This document shows, one piece after another, positions 1 through 8,817 of a stretch of 64,000 nt of DNA; within the stretch, counting starts at the first letter, position 1, and every line of letters starts with the position of its first letter. The translations under genes and the position numbers were made by a program. Under the pieces are notes generated by a model. That model searched no databases. It was not told where the DNA came from and saw only the letters and a list, made by a program, of their open reading frames with translations. The DNA is from Paenibacillus helianthi (GTDB lineage Bacteria > Bacillota > Bacilli > Paenibacillales > Paenibacillaceae): contig NZ_LVWI01000081.1 in the NCBI RefSeq assembly GCF_001909055.1, positions 103,967-167,966 of the forward strand, given 5' to 3'.

Positions 1-519
1 ATCCAAGCTGTATTTATTGATAGAGACGGAACGATGGGAGGCACAGGTCATTTTATTCATCCGAAGCATTTTACTCTTTTCCCTTATACTTTGGGATCAG
101 TCCAAAAACTCAAACTGCATGACATCATGGTGTTTGCTTTTACCAATCAATACCATATTTCCAAAGGTGAAGCAACAACAGAAGAATTTATGGAACAGTT
201 TTCCTCCTTTGGTTTCGATGATGCTTTTATATGTCCCCATGAAGCAACTGATAACTGTTTGTGCAGAAAACCTAAACCGGGTTTATTACTAAAAGCTGCT
301 GAAAAATATAATCTGGATTTGGAAAAATGTGCGGTTATTGGCGACGTTGGTGATACAGATATGTTGGCTGCCTATGCGGTGAATGCGTTAAAAATATTAG
401 TCAGAACCGGTTGGGGGAACGAAGCTTTAGGGAGATATAGGGATAATTGGATTGAAACCAGTCCTGATTATATTGCTGATAACCTGCAGGATGCGGTGAA
501 TTGGCTGATCTGTAAATGA
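1..519 (+). CDS. gmhB: D-glycero-D-manno-heptose-1,7-bisphosphate 7-phosphatase (GmhB-like HAD), 5' end outside window
   Basis: The reading frame is open from base 1 and begins inside HAD motif I (FIDRDGT), so only a few N-terminal residues are missing. A TNQ motif follows (usual HAD-IIIA motif II region). Then comes a Cys-x-His ... Cys-x-Cys cluster (ICPH ... CLCRKPKPG), which matches the zinc knuckle of GmhB and histidinol-phosphatases, and finally the acidic motif VIGDVGDTD. The family removes the 7-phosphate of heptose 1,7-bisphosphate in the cytoplasm, step three of ADP-heptose synthesis. Neighbours gmhA, hldE and hldD favour GmhB over HisB-type histidinol phosphatase. It is the first visible gene of a plus-strand run that probably extends upstream. 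Confidence 0.85.
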   Translation: MQAVFIDRDGTMGGTGHFIHPKHFTLFPYTLGSVQKLKLHDIMVFAFTNQYHISKGEATTEEFMEQFSSFGFDDAFICPHEATDNCLCRKPKPGLLLKAAEKYNLDLEKCAVIGDVGDTDMLAAYAVNALKILVRTGWGNEALGRYRDNWIETSPDYIADNLQDAVNWLICK

Positions 520-550
520 AATTAATGTTAAGGAGTGATAGGTATACTAT

Positions 551-1720
551 ATGTTTTCTGTAATGAAAAAGAGTATTTCCCTTATTAGACTATATTGTTT
601 TGATACATTGCTGCTTTTTATATTTAAGCATTGCTCTAGTGCTGTCAAGCCAAATAAACCGATTGCCAAAACGCCACTACTCATTGTCCGATTAGATGCA
701 TTGGGAGATACAGTTCTTTGGCTGGATGCCTTCAATTCCTTGATTGAACGATATCCAGCCGAGGAATACGAGTACATCCTGATCTGCAATGAATATTGTT
801 CAGAATTATTTACTAATCATCGACTTCTATCCCGAATTATTCCTGTAAACCGCTCCAAATTTGTGCATCATCTATCATACAGAATAAAAATTTTTAAAAG
901 CATATTTGCTTTTGAATCTGCCATCTTATTGAATCCTATGTATTCAAGAGAGTTTCTGTACAGCGATGCCGTGGTGCGATTTTCTAGGGCGGCCGTCAAA
1001 ATCGGATTCTGCGGAGACTTAAATAATATCAGCAGCATGGAGCGGAAAATAAGCAATAAATGGTACACGCATTTAATAGAGTCAAGAATAGAAACTATGA
1101 TGGAATTAGACCGAAATGCGGAATTCAACCACTTTATTGGTCTTCCTTCATTTACATCTGGTATTCCTGAATGGCCCTTACCTATTACTAGGCACAAACT
1201 ATTGCAAAATCCATATTATATTATTTTTCCGGGTTCAAGTAGAGACATCAAGAAATGGCCGACTTCTTCTTTTGCCGAAATAACAAATCTGATCTATCAG
1301 AAAACCGGTATGACAGGTCTTATCTGTGGGGGCGATGAAGAGAAACATCTCGCCGGCCAAATCATGAAGAGAAGTACTTCACCGCTAATCGATAAAATGG
1401 GACAAACCTCACTAGAGCAAGTTGCAGATCTTATCTCCAGTTGCAGTTTTCTTGTTACTAATGATTCAAGTGCTGTACATATTGCTGTAAGTTTGAACAT
1501 TCCTTCCATATGTATTGTAGGTGGTTTTCATCCAGCGAGATTTTTGCCTTATCCTGATAAATTTGGCAATAGTAGATTGCCGATCGTTGTTCAGAAGAAA
1601 TGGGAGTGCTTTGGGTGCAACTGGTCCTGCATTTATCCTACCGCATCAGATGCTCCAGCTGCCTGCATTAAGGAGATCACGGTAAAGGAGGTGTGGGATC
1701 AAATCAAGTCCATTATTTAA
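551..1720 (+). CDS. Glycosyltransferase family 9 (heptosyltransferase-like)
   Basis: This 389-residue protein has the two Rossmann halves of GT9 enzymes. The N-terminal motif RLDALGDTV lies at about residues 47-55. The C-terminal nucleotide-sugar half contains FPGSSRDIKKWP and then NDSSAVHIA at about residues 304-312. GT9 enzymes classically transfer L-glycero-D-manno-heptose from ADP-heptose to lipopolysaccharide core, but this host type should have no LPS, so the acceptor here is unknown. The C-terminus has a cysteine cluster (ECFGCNWSC). The ATG at 551 has AAGGAG about 13 bases upstream; a second ATG at 563 is possible. The neighbouring ADP-heptose genes make ADP-heptose the probable donor, which is inference. 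Confidence 0.85.
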   Translation: MFSVMKKSISLIRLYCFDTLLLFIFKHCSSAVKPNKPIAKTPLLIVRLDALGDTVLWLDAFNSLIERYPAEEYEYILICNEYCSELFTNHRLLSRIIPVNRSKFVHHLSYRIKIFKSIFAFESAILLNPMYSREFLYSDAVVRFSRAAVKIGFCGDLNNISSMERKISNKWYTHLIESRIETMMELDRNAEFNHFIGLPSFTSGIPEWPLPITRHKLLQNPYYIIFPGSSRDIKKWPTSSFAEITNLIYQKTGMTGLICGGDEEKHLAGQIMKRSTSPLIDKMGQTSLEQVADLISSCSFLVTNDSSAVHIAVSLNIPSICIVGGFHPARFLPYPDKFGNSRLPIVVQKKWECFGCNWSCIYPTASDAPAACIKEITVKEVWDQIKSII

Positions 1721-1734
1721 CTAGGAGGGTAATT

Positions 1735-2307
1735 ATGATCCAGGAACTAATCAATGAGCACAACAAAATGATCAATCGGTTGGACACTCAACTGATTAGT
1801 CAAATCCAGCTTGTAATCGACTTTACTCTAATGGCCCTGCGGCAAAATGGATCCGTATACTTAATTGGCAACGGCGGCAGTGCAGCAGATTGTCAGCATT
1901 TAGCAGCAGAGCTGGTAGGTAGATTCCGAATCAATAGAGGTGCGCTTTCCGCTCATGCGCTGACGACGGATACTTCAATTATGACAGCGCTCGGGAATGA
2001 TTACGGATATGAGGAAGTGTTTGCAAGACAAATTAAAGGATTTGTTCATAAAAGTGATATTGTATACGCTTTCTCGACCTCTGGCGACAGCAAGAATATT
2101 GTTCGTGGAGTTCAGGCAGCCCGAGAAATAGGTGCAATCATTATAGGGTTTACCGGGAAAACAGGTGGAATGATGAATGAATTCTGCGATGTATGTATCC
2201 AGGTGCCAACCACAAATACTGCTAGAATTCAGGAGGCACACATCATGATAGGGCATATTATATGTGAAATAGTGGAGAAAAGTTATTTTGAGGAACCTGT
2301 ATGTTGA
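1735..2307 (+). CDS. gmhA: Phosphoheptose isomerase (sedoheptulose 7-phosphate isomerase)
   Basis: A 190-residue SIS-domain protein of normal GmhA length. It converts sedoheptulose 7-phosphate to D-glycero-D-manno-heptose 7-phosphate, the first step of ADP-heptose synthesis. The phosphosugar loop NGGSAADCQH sits at residues 46-55, followed by LAAELVGRF, FSTSGDSKN and the C-terminal EAHIMIGH, all typical of GmhA. The start at 1735 follows AGGAGGG at 1723-1729 with ideal spacing; the longer frame from 1693 overlaps the GT9 gene and lacks such a site. The stop overlaps the start of the next gene (2301), so the two are probably translationally coupled. Confidence 0.95.
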   Translation: MIQELINEHNKMINRLDTQLISQIQLVIDFTLMALRQNGSVYLIGNGGSAADCQHLAAELVGRFRINRGALSAHALTTDTSIMTALGNDYGYEEVFARQIKGFVHKSDIVYAFSTSGDSKNIVRGVQAAREIGAIIIGFTGKTGGMMNEFCDVCIQVPTTNTARIQEAHIMIGHIICEIVEKSYFEEPVC

Positions 2308-2714
2308 GAGCAGATGGGTTCGATGAATTACTAGGCAACTTGGAATTACCAGCTATAATCTGTCTTTTAAGTGAAGAAGCCAAGGGGCTTTATTACAACT
2401 CAGAGTTTGGGAATAGAACCATGCCTGAAAAAACGAAAGATATTCATCAATGTTTGCATACCACTGGGCATGGTAGCGAAAAGTCTTATTTATTGTTTAT
2501 AGACTATATGGACGGATTTGATCTGCCGCTTTATCTTTCTTCACCGCAAGCTGTTAGAGACCAAATTAAGATAGAAAACAGGGAAGAGGGCTCTTATTTT
2601 TGGCAGGAGGGCATATTTTGGGCGCTGCTTCGAAATAAACGAGTTTATATGCAAGCTAATAGGAACATTGAGCTTAGGCCGATTATTCAGAAATTCCTAA
2701 AGCTGATGAATTGA
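2301..2714 (+). CDS. Uncharacterised 137-residue protein in heptose locus
   Basis: I do not recognise this family. The protein is soluble, without signal peptide or membrane segment, mildly acidic, with aromatic stretches (YLLFIDYMDGFDLPLYLS, then SYFWQEGIFWALL). The ATG at 2301 overlaps the gmhA stop by seven bases, and only four bases separate its stop from the next frame, so it is embedded in the operon. Its position between gmhA and a kinase suggests a role in heptose metabolism or in handling the modified product, but nothing in the sequence proves a catalytic function. It has no obvious zinc ligands or nucleotide-binding loop. Confidence 0.7.
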   Translation: MLRADGFDELLGNLELPAIICLLSEEAKGLYYNSEFGNRTMPEKTKDIHQCLHTTGHGSEKSYLLFIDYMDGFDLPLYLSSPQAVRDQIKIENREEGSYFWQEGIFWALLRNKRVYMQANRNIELRPIIQKFLKLMN

Positions 2715-2727
2715 GGAGGTGAGTAGG

Positions 2728-3609
2728 GTGAAAGAGTTGCTCCGCCAGTTATATGGGGTGAAGTATACAGATGTGAAGCTGCACAGCCAAAGGCATTTCA
2801 ATGATATCTTTCAGTTTCAGATTAACGGTTGCCCAAAAGTAATCAAAATGTCTAGAAATAGATTCTTAAAGGAAGAACAAATTGGATCAGACAGCTTACA
2901 TAAGGAAGCGCATATTCTTAGAAAGTTAGAGGCAACAGATCTTCCTGTTCCAAAGGTAGAGTGTGTGGGGTATCTGGGTAACCAAGAGTATTTAATCATG
3001 CAACAAATGAAAGGTGTTCCCATTGGATCTGTATTCTGGGATATCGAGCCGAGCCAAAGAGCTAGACTTATTACCGAATTGCTTCAATATCTAAAGCAGG
3101 TGCATTCAATGAAAGTAGTGGATTTTTTCCCGGATGAAAAAAAATCGGTTGCCGATTCCTTGCTTGCCAAACTACATGAGTATCAATATGAAAGGCCGAA
3201 TTCCTCCTACCGAAAAGCAATAAATTATCTTATCCATTCTATGTCATGTGTTTTTCCAAATCCCTATGAACCGGATTCACTGCTCCATAGTGACCTGGGA
3301 CCACAGGCGAACAATATATTAGTCGAGAAACATAAAGGTAATTGGTTTATTAGTGCAATATTGGATTGGGAGCGTTGCCGGTTTGGAGATCCCGTTGAAG
3401 AATTATGCAGGCTTGAATTTGAGCTAGCAAAATCATGGATGCATCAATCGTTATGTTCTACACCATACGTCCTTAACGACTTATTAAATCTGGATTTGCT
3501 GAAGGAGTATGCCTTCGTCAATGTCTCGGAGGATATTCTGGACTGGTATCGTCAGTATACGACGATCTTGCCTACCCGATGGTATCTCAAATCCTACAAA
3601 AACTATTGA
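2728..3609 (+). CDS. APH-family (aminoglycoside phosphotransferase-like) small-molecule kinase
   Basis: The protein has a kinase-like fold of the APH/choline kinase group. It shows an N-lobe lysine region (PKVIKMSRNRFLKEE), an Arg/Glu helix (LHKEAHILRKLEA), a hinge (EYLIMQQMKGVPIG), the catalytic loop HSDLGPQANN (about residues 187-196) and the metal motif LDWERCRFGDP. The catalytic loop has two more residues between Asp and the NIL segment than the usual HxDxxxxN, which is odd for the family. Two GTG starts are possible (2719, 2728). GAGGAGGT at 2713-2720 gives sensible spacing only to 2728. The substrate is unknown; in this locus it may phosphorylate a sugar or a product, possibly as self-protection. 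Confidence 0.8.
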   Translation: MKELLRQLYGVKYTDVKLHSQRHFNDIFQFQINGCPKVIKMSRNRFLKEEQIGSDSLHKEAHILRKLEATDLPVPKVECVGYLGNQEYLIMQQMKGVPIGSVFWDIEPSQRARLITELLQYLKQVHSMKVVDFFPDEKKSVADSLLAKLHEYQYERPNSSYRKAINYLIHSMSCVFPNPYEPDSLLHSDLGPQANNILVEKHKGNWFISAILDWERCRFGDPVEELCRLEFELAKSWMHQSLCSTPYVLNDLLNLDLLKEYAFVNVSEDILDWYRQYTTILPTRWYLKSYKNY

Positions 3610-3612
3610 TGG

Positions 3613-4260
3613 ATGGTGATTAATTTTATGAAGGAGCATAGGATAAAAGCTTTGCTGTTCGATTGTGATGGGACGTTAGCAGATACAATTATGGCTCATG
3701 AAAAGGCCTATCAAAAAGTGTTCAAGCAAAATAGTTTAGCTTTTGATAAAAATTTATATTATAGAATGTTTAGCTGTGGCTCTTTGAGCATGCTTAAGGA
3801 TATGACAGGAGACAAATATGATACAAAGGTCCTGCGGGAACTGATTAAACAAAAAAACACTATAATAACTGAATATCTAGACAGGTATATGGTACCTAAT
3901 TTTATGCTTGTGCAAAAAATCAAAGAGTCCTTTTACGGCCATTTCAACCTTGGAGTAGTTTCGAATTCCTCAAAAATTTCTGTATCACATATTATAGAGC
4001 GCCTTGGCTGCCGTAATGTGTTTGACGTGATATTAACGAAAGAAGATGTCGTGTACCTCAAGCCGCATCCTGAAATCTACTTGCGGGCCAGCAGACTATT
4101 GAAGGTTAAGCCACCTGAATGTCGGGTGTTTGAGGATTCGTTGGTTGGAATTGAGGCAGCTTCAAAGGCCGAAATGAAGACAGTCAAAATAAACATAAAA
4201 AAATGCAACAAAAAGCATAGAGCTTGCAATGATCAAATCTTAATGATGAATATCAACTAA
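3613..4260 (+). CDS. HAD-superfamily hydrolase, beta-phosphoglucomutase/phosphatase type
   Basis: A 215-residue HAD subfamily I protein. Motif I is LLFDCDGTLADT, with nucleophile and acid/base Asp both present. The helical cap follows, then motif II (VVSNSS), the lysine region (YLKPHPEIYL) and motif III/IV (VFEDSLVGIEAA). These enzymes dephosphorylate or isomerise sugar phosphates in the cytoplasm. It differs from the GmhB-like HAD at 1-519, lacking the Cys/His zinc knuckle. The C-terminus is lysine- and asparagine-rich and may be a short unstructured tail. The start is either ATG 3613 or ATG 3628; GGTGAT before the latter is a plausible ribosome site. It lies in the same operon, a few bases after the APH gene. 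Confidence 0.85.
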   Translation: MVINFMKEHRIKALLFDCDGTLADTIMAHEKAYQKVFKQNSLAFDKNLYYRMFSCGSLSMLKDMTGDKYDTKVLRELIKQKNTIITEYLDRYMVPNFMLVQKIKESFYGHFNLGVVSNSSKISVSHIIERLGCRNVFDVILTKEDVVYLKPHPEIYLRASRLLKVKPPECRVFEDSLVGIEAASKAEMKTVKINIKKCNKKHRACNDQILMMNIN

Positions 4261-4278
4261 GTGAAGACGGAGGCTTGC

Positions 4279-5214
4279 ATGGAGATTTATGAACGTATCT
4301 GGGGAGGACTGTCTTCGTTGGCTTGTGGTGATGCACTTGGCGTGCTTGCGGTTGGCTATAACCCGGCTGAACTTATAAATACATACGGAGCAGTTCCACG
4401 TAGGCTGGTTACGCCTATTCCTTCAAGTCCATCCCGGACCAAGTGGAATTATGGTGAAGTCACGGACGATACTTATCAAACAATTGTGATTGCAGAGAAT
4501 CTTGTCTGTTACCATCGAATTAATAAAAAAGAATTGGTTAAGGCATTTATCTGCCTGCCCGATAAATATGCCAAAATCGAATCTTCGACCGGAAGATTGA
4601 AGAAGGATCCCAATCCTTATAAGAGGCGCTTTTCAGTTAATTCTGGAGCAGCTATGAGGATTTCTCCACTAGGTATAGCTTTTTCCATAAAAAATGAGGT
4701 GAGACTTGTCTCTGAGGTTCTGAAAGCGACGCAAATTACCCACAACAGTAAATCCGCCTTAGCTGGAGCTGCGGCGATAGCCTTTGCCGCCAGCGCTCTT
4801 CTGGATGGGTGCGCATGCGATCAGGTTATTGAACAATCTATAAAAGGCGCATGGTTAATGAGAGGTTATGGCGATTGTGATGGATTGCCAGCAGTATATC
4901 AGGAAATAGAAACCGCATGCAATTTAGGTTACGAAAAATATCGGGAAAAGGCAGGTGAAGGAGATTTATTCGGAGGCTTAACTGTCCAAGCAGTCCCGTT
5001 TGCTCTTGCGCTGGCTTCTGCATTATGGAACGCGGAAGCTGCAATTTGCAAGGCAGTCGAAATGGGAGGTGATACAGATACTATAGCTTCAATTACGGGT
5101 TTATTGTGCGGAATCTGTAATCCACGAAGCACACCCAGCCATATTCTAAAAGTCATTTCGGAAAAGGATACACTGCACAGGCTAGCCGTGGGTTTAGCTG
5201 ATATCAGATGTTAA
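4279..5214 (+). CDS. ADP-ribosylglycohydrolase family protein
   Basis: About 311 residues. The N-terminal SLACGDALG matches the GxxxGDALG start of the family, EVTDDTYQT is the first metal-binding motif (T-D-D), and the C-terminal GGDTDTIASITGLLCG is the second magnesium-binding segment. Members hydrolyse ADP-ribosyl bonds on protein, or release ADP-ribose-like groups from small molecules. The ATG at 4279 follows GGAGG at 4269-4273; an upstream GTG at 4261 is in frame but sits directly on the previous stop. Its presence inside an ADP-heptose gene cluster is unusual. It could cleave an ADP-sugar derivative or reverse an ADP-ribosylation; the substrate is not deducible from sequence. Confidence 0.85.
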   Translation: MEIYERIWGGLSSLACGDALGVLAVGYNPAELINTYGAVPRRLVTPIPSSPSRTKWNYGEVTDDTYQTIVIAENLVCYHRINKKELVKAFICLPDKYAKIESSTGRLKKDPNPYKRRFSVNSGAAMRISPLGIAFSIKNEVRLVSEVLKATQITHNSKSALAGAAAIAFAASALLDGCACDQVIEQSIKGAWLMRGYGDCDGLPAVYQEIETACNLGYEKYREKAGEGDLFGGLTVQAVPFALALASALWNAEAAICKAVEMGGDTDTIASITGLLCGICNPRSTPSHILKVISEKDTLHRLAVGLADIRC

Positions 5215-5238
5215 CTAAGATTGAATGGAGATAGATCC

Positions 5239-6723
5239 ATGCGAAGAATAGACAAACCGGTTTTGCCGCTAAAATCGAATATTGATTCCCAACAAGGTAC
5301 TATTCTGGTCATTGGGGATATTATCTTGGATCAATATTGTCTTGGTGATGTTGAAAGAATTTCACCTGAAGCCCCTGTGCCTGTGTTCAACTGGCAGAGT
5401 GAATTCTATTGTTTGGGGGGGGCCTCAAATGTCGCCTGTAATGTCAGATCCCTTGGGTGGAAGGTGAAAATAGGTGGTTTTGTAGGTAATGATGATGATG
5501 GCAAACAGGTAAGGAGATTATTGCATTCACATGAAATTGATGGCATCGGTGTGAAAAATTCTTTGCAAACTATAAAAAAAACGAGAGTTGTATCAAGAGG
5601 AAATCAGTTAATCAGGATAGACTACGAGAATAGTTCACTTAAGGCACAATATAACCACGATGAACTCCTTGAGTGGTTCAATGGTGAGTTAAGTGGAAAT
5701 ATCAAGGCGGTCATTATCTCCGATTACAATAAAGGAGCATGCGCCAACTTTCTTTGTCAGGAAATGATCCTGGAATGTACCAGGAAGAATATCCCGATAA
5801 TCGTTGATCCTAAAGAAAAATATTGGGAAAAGTATCGTGGGGCCACTTTTCTTACGCCAAATCATAAAGAGTTCCTCCAAATTGCAGGAATTTCAGGAAA
5901 TGATGAACAGGAGATCAGAAATAAAGGCATGGAACTACGAAATCAATTGAACGTAGATCATCTGCTTATTACTCGTGCCGAAAAAGGCGTATGCCTGATA
6001 AATGAAGAAGGGACAAAAGAATATCGGTCCTACGCTAATCAAACCCGGAATGTGACCGGGGCAGGAGATTCGTTGGTTGCAGCATTAGCAGTAGCCGTTG
6101 CCGAAGGAAGTGGAATCGAGCATGCAGTGTACTACGCCAATATTGCAGGAGGTCTTTCAGTAGAAAAGGACGGAACCAGTAGCGTTAACAAAGCCGAAAT
6201 AAGAAAAAGGATAGCTGAGATAGAAAGTGAATTAAATGATTTTCGGGCAAAAATAGCAAGCCTTGATGAAGCAGCAGAACTAGTGGGGAAATGGAAAGCA
6301 GACAGCGAAAAAATCATCTTTACTAACGGATGTTTTGATTTGCTTCATTATGGGCATATTCACTTGCTGAAGCAAGCCAGAAAATTTGGGGACCGTTTGA
6401 TCGTAGGGATCAATTCGGATAAATCCGTAAAATTTTTGAAGGGAAAGAAGCGGCCTATCATTAAGGAAAAGGATCGGTTGAGAATCATTGCATCCTTCGA
6501 TTTTGTGGATTGTGTCATTATATTCGATGAACCGACACCATTAAATCTTATACATGAGCTGCAGCCTGATGTAATCGTAAAAGGCGGGGATTATGACAAT
6601 GCCAATGTGGTGGGCAAAGAGATAGTTAACGACGTCGTTATCGTTCCTCTGATCGAGAAATATTCAACGTCTTCCATAATTTCTAACATACTCTTCAATT
6701 ATAGTTCAGAGGAGCTGATATAA
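5239..6723 (+). CDS. hldE: Bifunctional heptose 7-phosphate kinase / heptose 1-phosphate adenylyltransferase
   Basis: The protein is about 494 residues, the normal size for fused HldE. The N-terminal PfkB/ribokinase domain runs from about 20 to 325, with DIILDQY at the start and the catalytic GAGDS at about 274-278. It is joined to a C-terminal cytidylyltransferase-like domain (about 355-490) with TNGCFDLLHYGH, whose HxGH motif binds nucleotide. The kinase makes heptose 1,7-bisphosphate; after GmhB removes the 7-phosphate, the second domain forms ADP-D-glycero-beta-D-manno-heptose. ATG 5239 has GGAG about eight bases upstream; an in-frame TTG at 5221 is less likely. Both active-site motifs look intact. 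Confidence 0.95.
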   Translation: MRRIDKPVLPLKSNIDSQQGTILVIGDIILDQYCLGDVERISPEAPVPVFNWQSEFYCLGGASNVACNVRSLGWKVKIGGFVGNDDDGKQVRRLLHSHEIDGIGVKNSLQTIKKTRVVSRGNQLIRIDYENSSLKAQYNHDELLEWFNGELSGNIKAVIISDYNKGACANFLCQEMILECTRKNIPIIVDPKEKYWEKYRGATFLTPNHKEFLQIAGISGNDEQEIRNKGMELRNQLNVDHLLITRAEKGVCLINEEGTKEYRSYANQTRNVTGAGDSLVAALAVAVAEGSGIEHAVYYANIAGGLSVEKDGTSSVNKAEIRKRIAEIESELNDFRAKIASLDEAAELVGKWKADSEKIIFTNGCFDLLHYGHIHLLKQARKFGDRLIVGINSDKSVKFLKGKKRPIIKEKDRLRIIASFDFVDCVIIFDEPTPLNLIHELQPDVIVKGGDYDNANVVGKEIVNDVVIVPLIEKYSTSSIISNILFNYSSEELI

Positions 6724-6727
6724 ATAT

Positions 6728-7702
6728 ATGATTATCGTTACCGGCGGTGCTGGTTTTATTGGAAGCAACCTGGTGAGAAGGTTGAATCAACTTGGAGAGG
6801 ATAATGTGATTATAGCAGATCGTGTTTCCCCTCATACCTTGGGAAATCTAAAGGGTCTTAGATACAACATGATATTGTCTCCGGATGAATTGCAAGAACG
6901 TATGTCGGACCCATTCTTTGCCTCGGAGGTAGACTTTATTTTTCATGAAGGTGCCTGTTCGGATACGATGGAGACCGACAGTGACTATCTGTATGCAAAT
7001 AACTTTTTGTACAGCAAGAAATTGTTGGACCTAAGCCTAAAGAACAGAATTCCTTTTGTATACGCTTCATCGGCTTCAATATATGGCCAGGGTACGGGTG
7101 GTTTTGTCGAAGATTGTTCCAAATGTAAGAAACCGATGAATTTGTACGCGCATTCAAAGTATCTATTTGATCAATATGTAACATCCATACTCCCAGATGC
7201 AGAGAGCCAGATCGTTGGATTGCGTTACTTTAATGTTTACGGATCTGGGGAAGCCCACAAAGGGAGAATGGCCTCAATGATCTATAAAATGTATTTCCAG
7301 CTTAAAGAACATGGGGAAATCAAACTGTTTCGGGGAACAGAAGCTGACCGTGACGGTGAACAAAGAAGAGATTTTATCCACGTTAATGATGTCATAGACA
7401 TAAACCTGTTCTTTTTACAACGACCTGCGATTTCAGGGATTTTCAATTGTGGTACAGGAATAAGTTGCAGTTTTAATGATATTGCGTGGACAATGATAGG
7501 AACATTGGGATACGGAAGGCTTACCTATATTGATTTTCCTGAGGAGCTGATTGGAAAGTACCAGATGTTTACAGAGTCGAACAACAACAAACTCAGGAAT
7601 GCAGGCTATCTCTCAGAATATACCTCTATACAAGAAGGGTTGAAGCAGTATCTCAATTATTTATGTGAAAACAATCCAATAATGAAGGAGAAGCTGCTAT
7701 GA
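6728..7702 (+). CDS. hldD: ADP-L-glycero-D-manno-heptose 6-epimerase
   Basis: A 324-residue extended short-chain dehydrogenase/reductase. TGGAGFIGSN at residues 5-14 binds NADP, and the Ser ... YxxxK triad appears as SSASIYG followed by YAHSKYLFD. It also has LRYFNVYG and RDFIHVNDV, typical of HldD/WcaG-type epimerases. It inverts C6 of ADP-D-glycero-manno-heptose, completing the ADP-L-glycero-beta-D-manno-heptose pathway. Length and motif order match HldD rather than UDP-glucose 4-epimerase, and HldE next door supports the call. Its 3' end overlaps the following gene by four bases (ATGA), a sign of coupled translation. Confidence 0.93.
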   Translation: MIIVTGGAGFIGSNLVRRLNQLGEDNVIIADRVSPHTLGNLKGLRYNMILSPDELQERMSDPFFASEVDFIFHEGACSDTMETDSDYLYANNFLYSKKLLDLSLKNRIPFVYASSASIYGQGTGGFVEDCSKCKKPMNLYAHSKYLFDQYVTSILPDAESQIVGLRYFNVYGSGEAHKGRMASMIYKMYFQLKEHGEIKLFRGTEADRDGEQRRDFIHVNDVIDINLFFLQRPAISGIFNCGTGISCSFNDIAWTMIGTLGYGRLTYIDFPEELIGKYQMFTESNNNKLRNAGYLSEYTSIQEGLKQYLNYLCENNPIMKEKLL

Positions 7703-8763
7703 TTTATAAAATTATTGTGCAGAATTATGAAACCAGTATTGGAATCATCATTAAGGAAAGCAGCAGTTTATGTGATCGGTTGATAAAACTGTTAGAAATC
7801 ACTTATGACGTTCGCTTAATGAATGATGAAAAGGGTGAATGGGAGATGAATATCAGCATAGAACCCGACCTCTCAAGATATGCCCAATCCTATACCTCTG
7901 CATATTCACCTCATACAATCGAACATGGAGAGATGGCTATGATCGGATTTCTTGACAGTGAAATGCACATTTTCAAGGAAAAAGAGTTCTCAATATATCG
8001 TAATAGTCACAAACTGAGCATTACAGGAAGCTGTGAAAATATCGTATATGAAATCACTCGTAAAGCCATTCGGCAAATTCAGACAAGACAGCTGGAACTT
8101 GGAGGAGGTGCGAGGCTGCACGCCTCATCTTTTGAGTATAATGGGAATGGAGTCGCCGTAGCAGGCAATAAAGGTGCCGGTAAAACAACTACACTGCTCA
8201 GCATGATTGGCTATTGTGGTTCAAATTATATTACCAATGATGTGCTTGAAATCAGAAGGGGAGGCAATGACAAGCTTCCGTCCGTTAACGGTTGGCCAAC
8301 AGTCTGTTTAATCGGCAGAGGAACATTGGCTTCAATTTCTAAATACAGTTCATTACTGCCAAGCGAAGAAAATAGCGGGGATAATTCACTGCCGAAAGTG
8401 CCGATTGCAATCAACGAAATTGAACAGGCACTGGGTACCAGTATCGTTAACAGAAGTTCACTGCGGCATATCATTTTTTCCAGGATCGATCTGGGAGAAG
8501 AAGTCTCTAGTATTAAATCTTTGAGTTACGAAGAAGGGATTTCACAAATCTCGGCTCATTTTATTAATGAAGACAGGGATCATCCGGATTGGCTACTGTT
8601 GAAATGTGATCAGGAACCCAATTTTCGGGTACATGGACTGCTAGAGGGAGTACACTTTTACGAGTTGGCAGTTGGGCAGAATCTTGAGCAAACAACTGCT
8701 CTGATTATAGAGAAGATAATGGAAGATTCAAGTGAAACCTCCATAGCGGGAGAAGGGATTTAA
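7699..8763 (+). CDS. HPr-kinase-like P-loop protein (putative small-molecule or peptide kinase)
   Basis: A 354-residue protein with a central Walker A loop, AGNKGAGKTTT, at about residues 154-164, followed by YITNDVLEI and SVNGWPTVC. This arrangement is typical of the HprK/serine-kinase-like C-terminal domain found in biosynthetic loci rather than of true HPr kinase, whose Ser-HPr motif context and N-terminal domain are absent. Relatives are known as tailoring kinases in some lasso-peptide clusters and in loci with ABC exporters. The N-terminal ~120 residues are unrecognised. It overlaps hldD by four bases and directly precedes two ABC exporters. The target (sugar, peptide or protein serine) is unknown. 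Confidence 0.7.
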   Translation: MIYKIIVQNYETSIGIIIKESSSLCDRLIKLLEITYDVRLMNDEKGEWEMNISIEPDLSRYAQSYTSAYSPHTIEHGEMAMIGFLDSEMHIFKEKEFSIYRNSHKLSITGSCENIVYEITRKAIRQIQTRQLELGGGARLHASSFEYNGNGVAVAGNKGAGKTTTLLSMIGYCGSNYITNDVLEIRRGGNDKLPSVNGWPTVCLIGRGTLASISKYSSLLPSEENSGDNSLPKVPIAINEIEQALGTSIVNRSSLRHIIFSRIDLGEEVSSIKSLSYEEGISQISAHFINEDRDHPDWLLLKCDQEPNFRVHGLLEGVHFYELAVGQNLEQTTALIIEKIMEDSSETSIAGEGI

Positions 8764-8817
8764 CTGAAGTCAGACACCGGAAAAGATCAAAGCGCCACCA
8801 TTGATAAGCCGGTTTCG

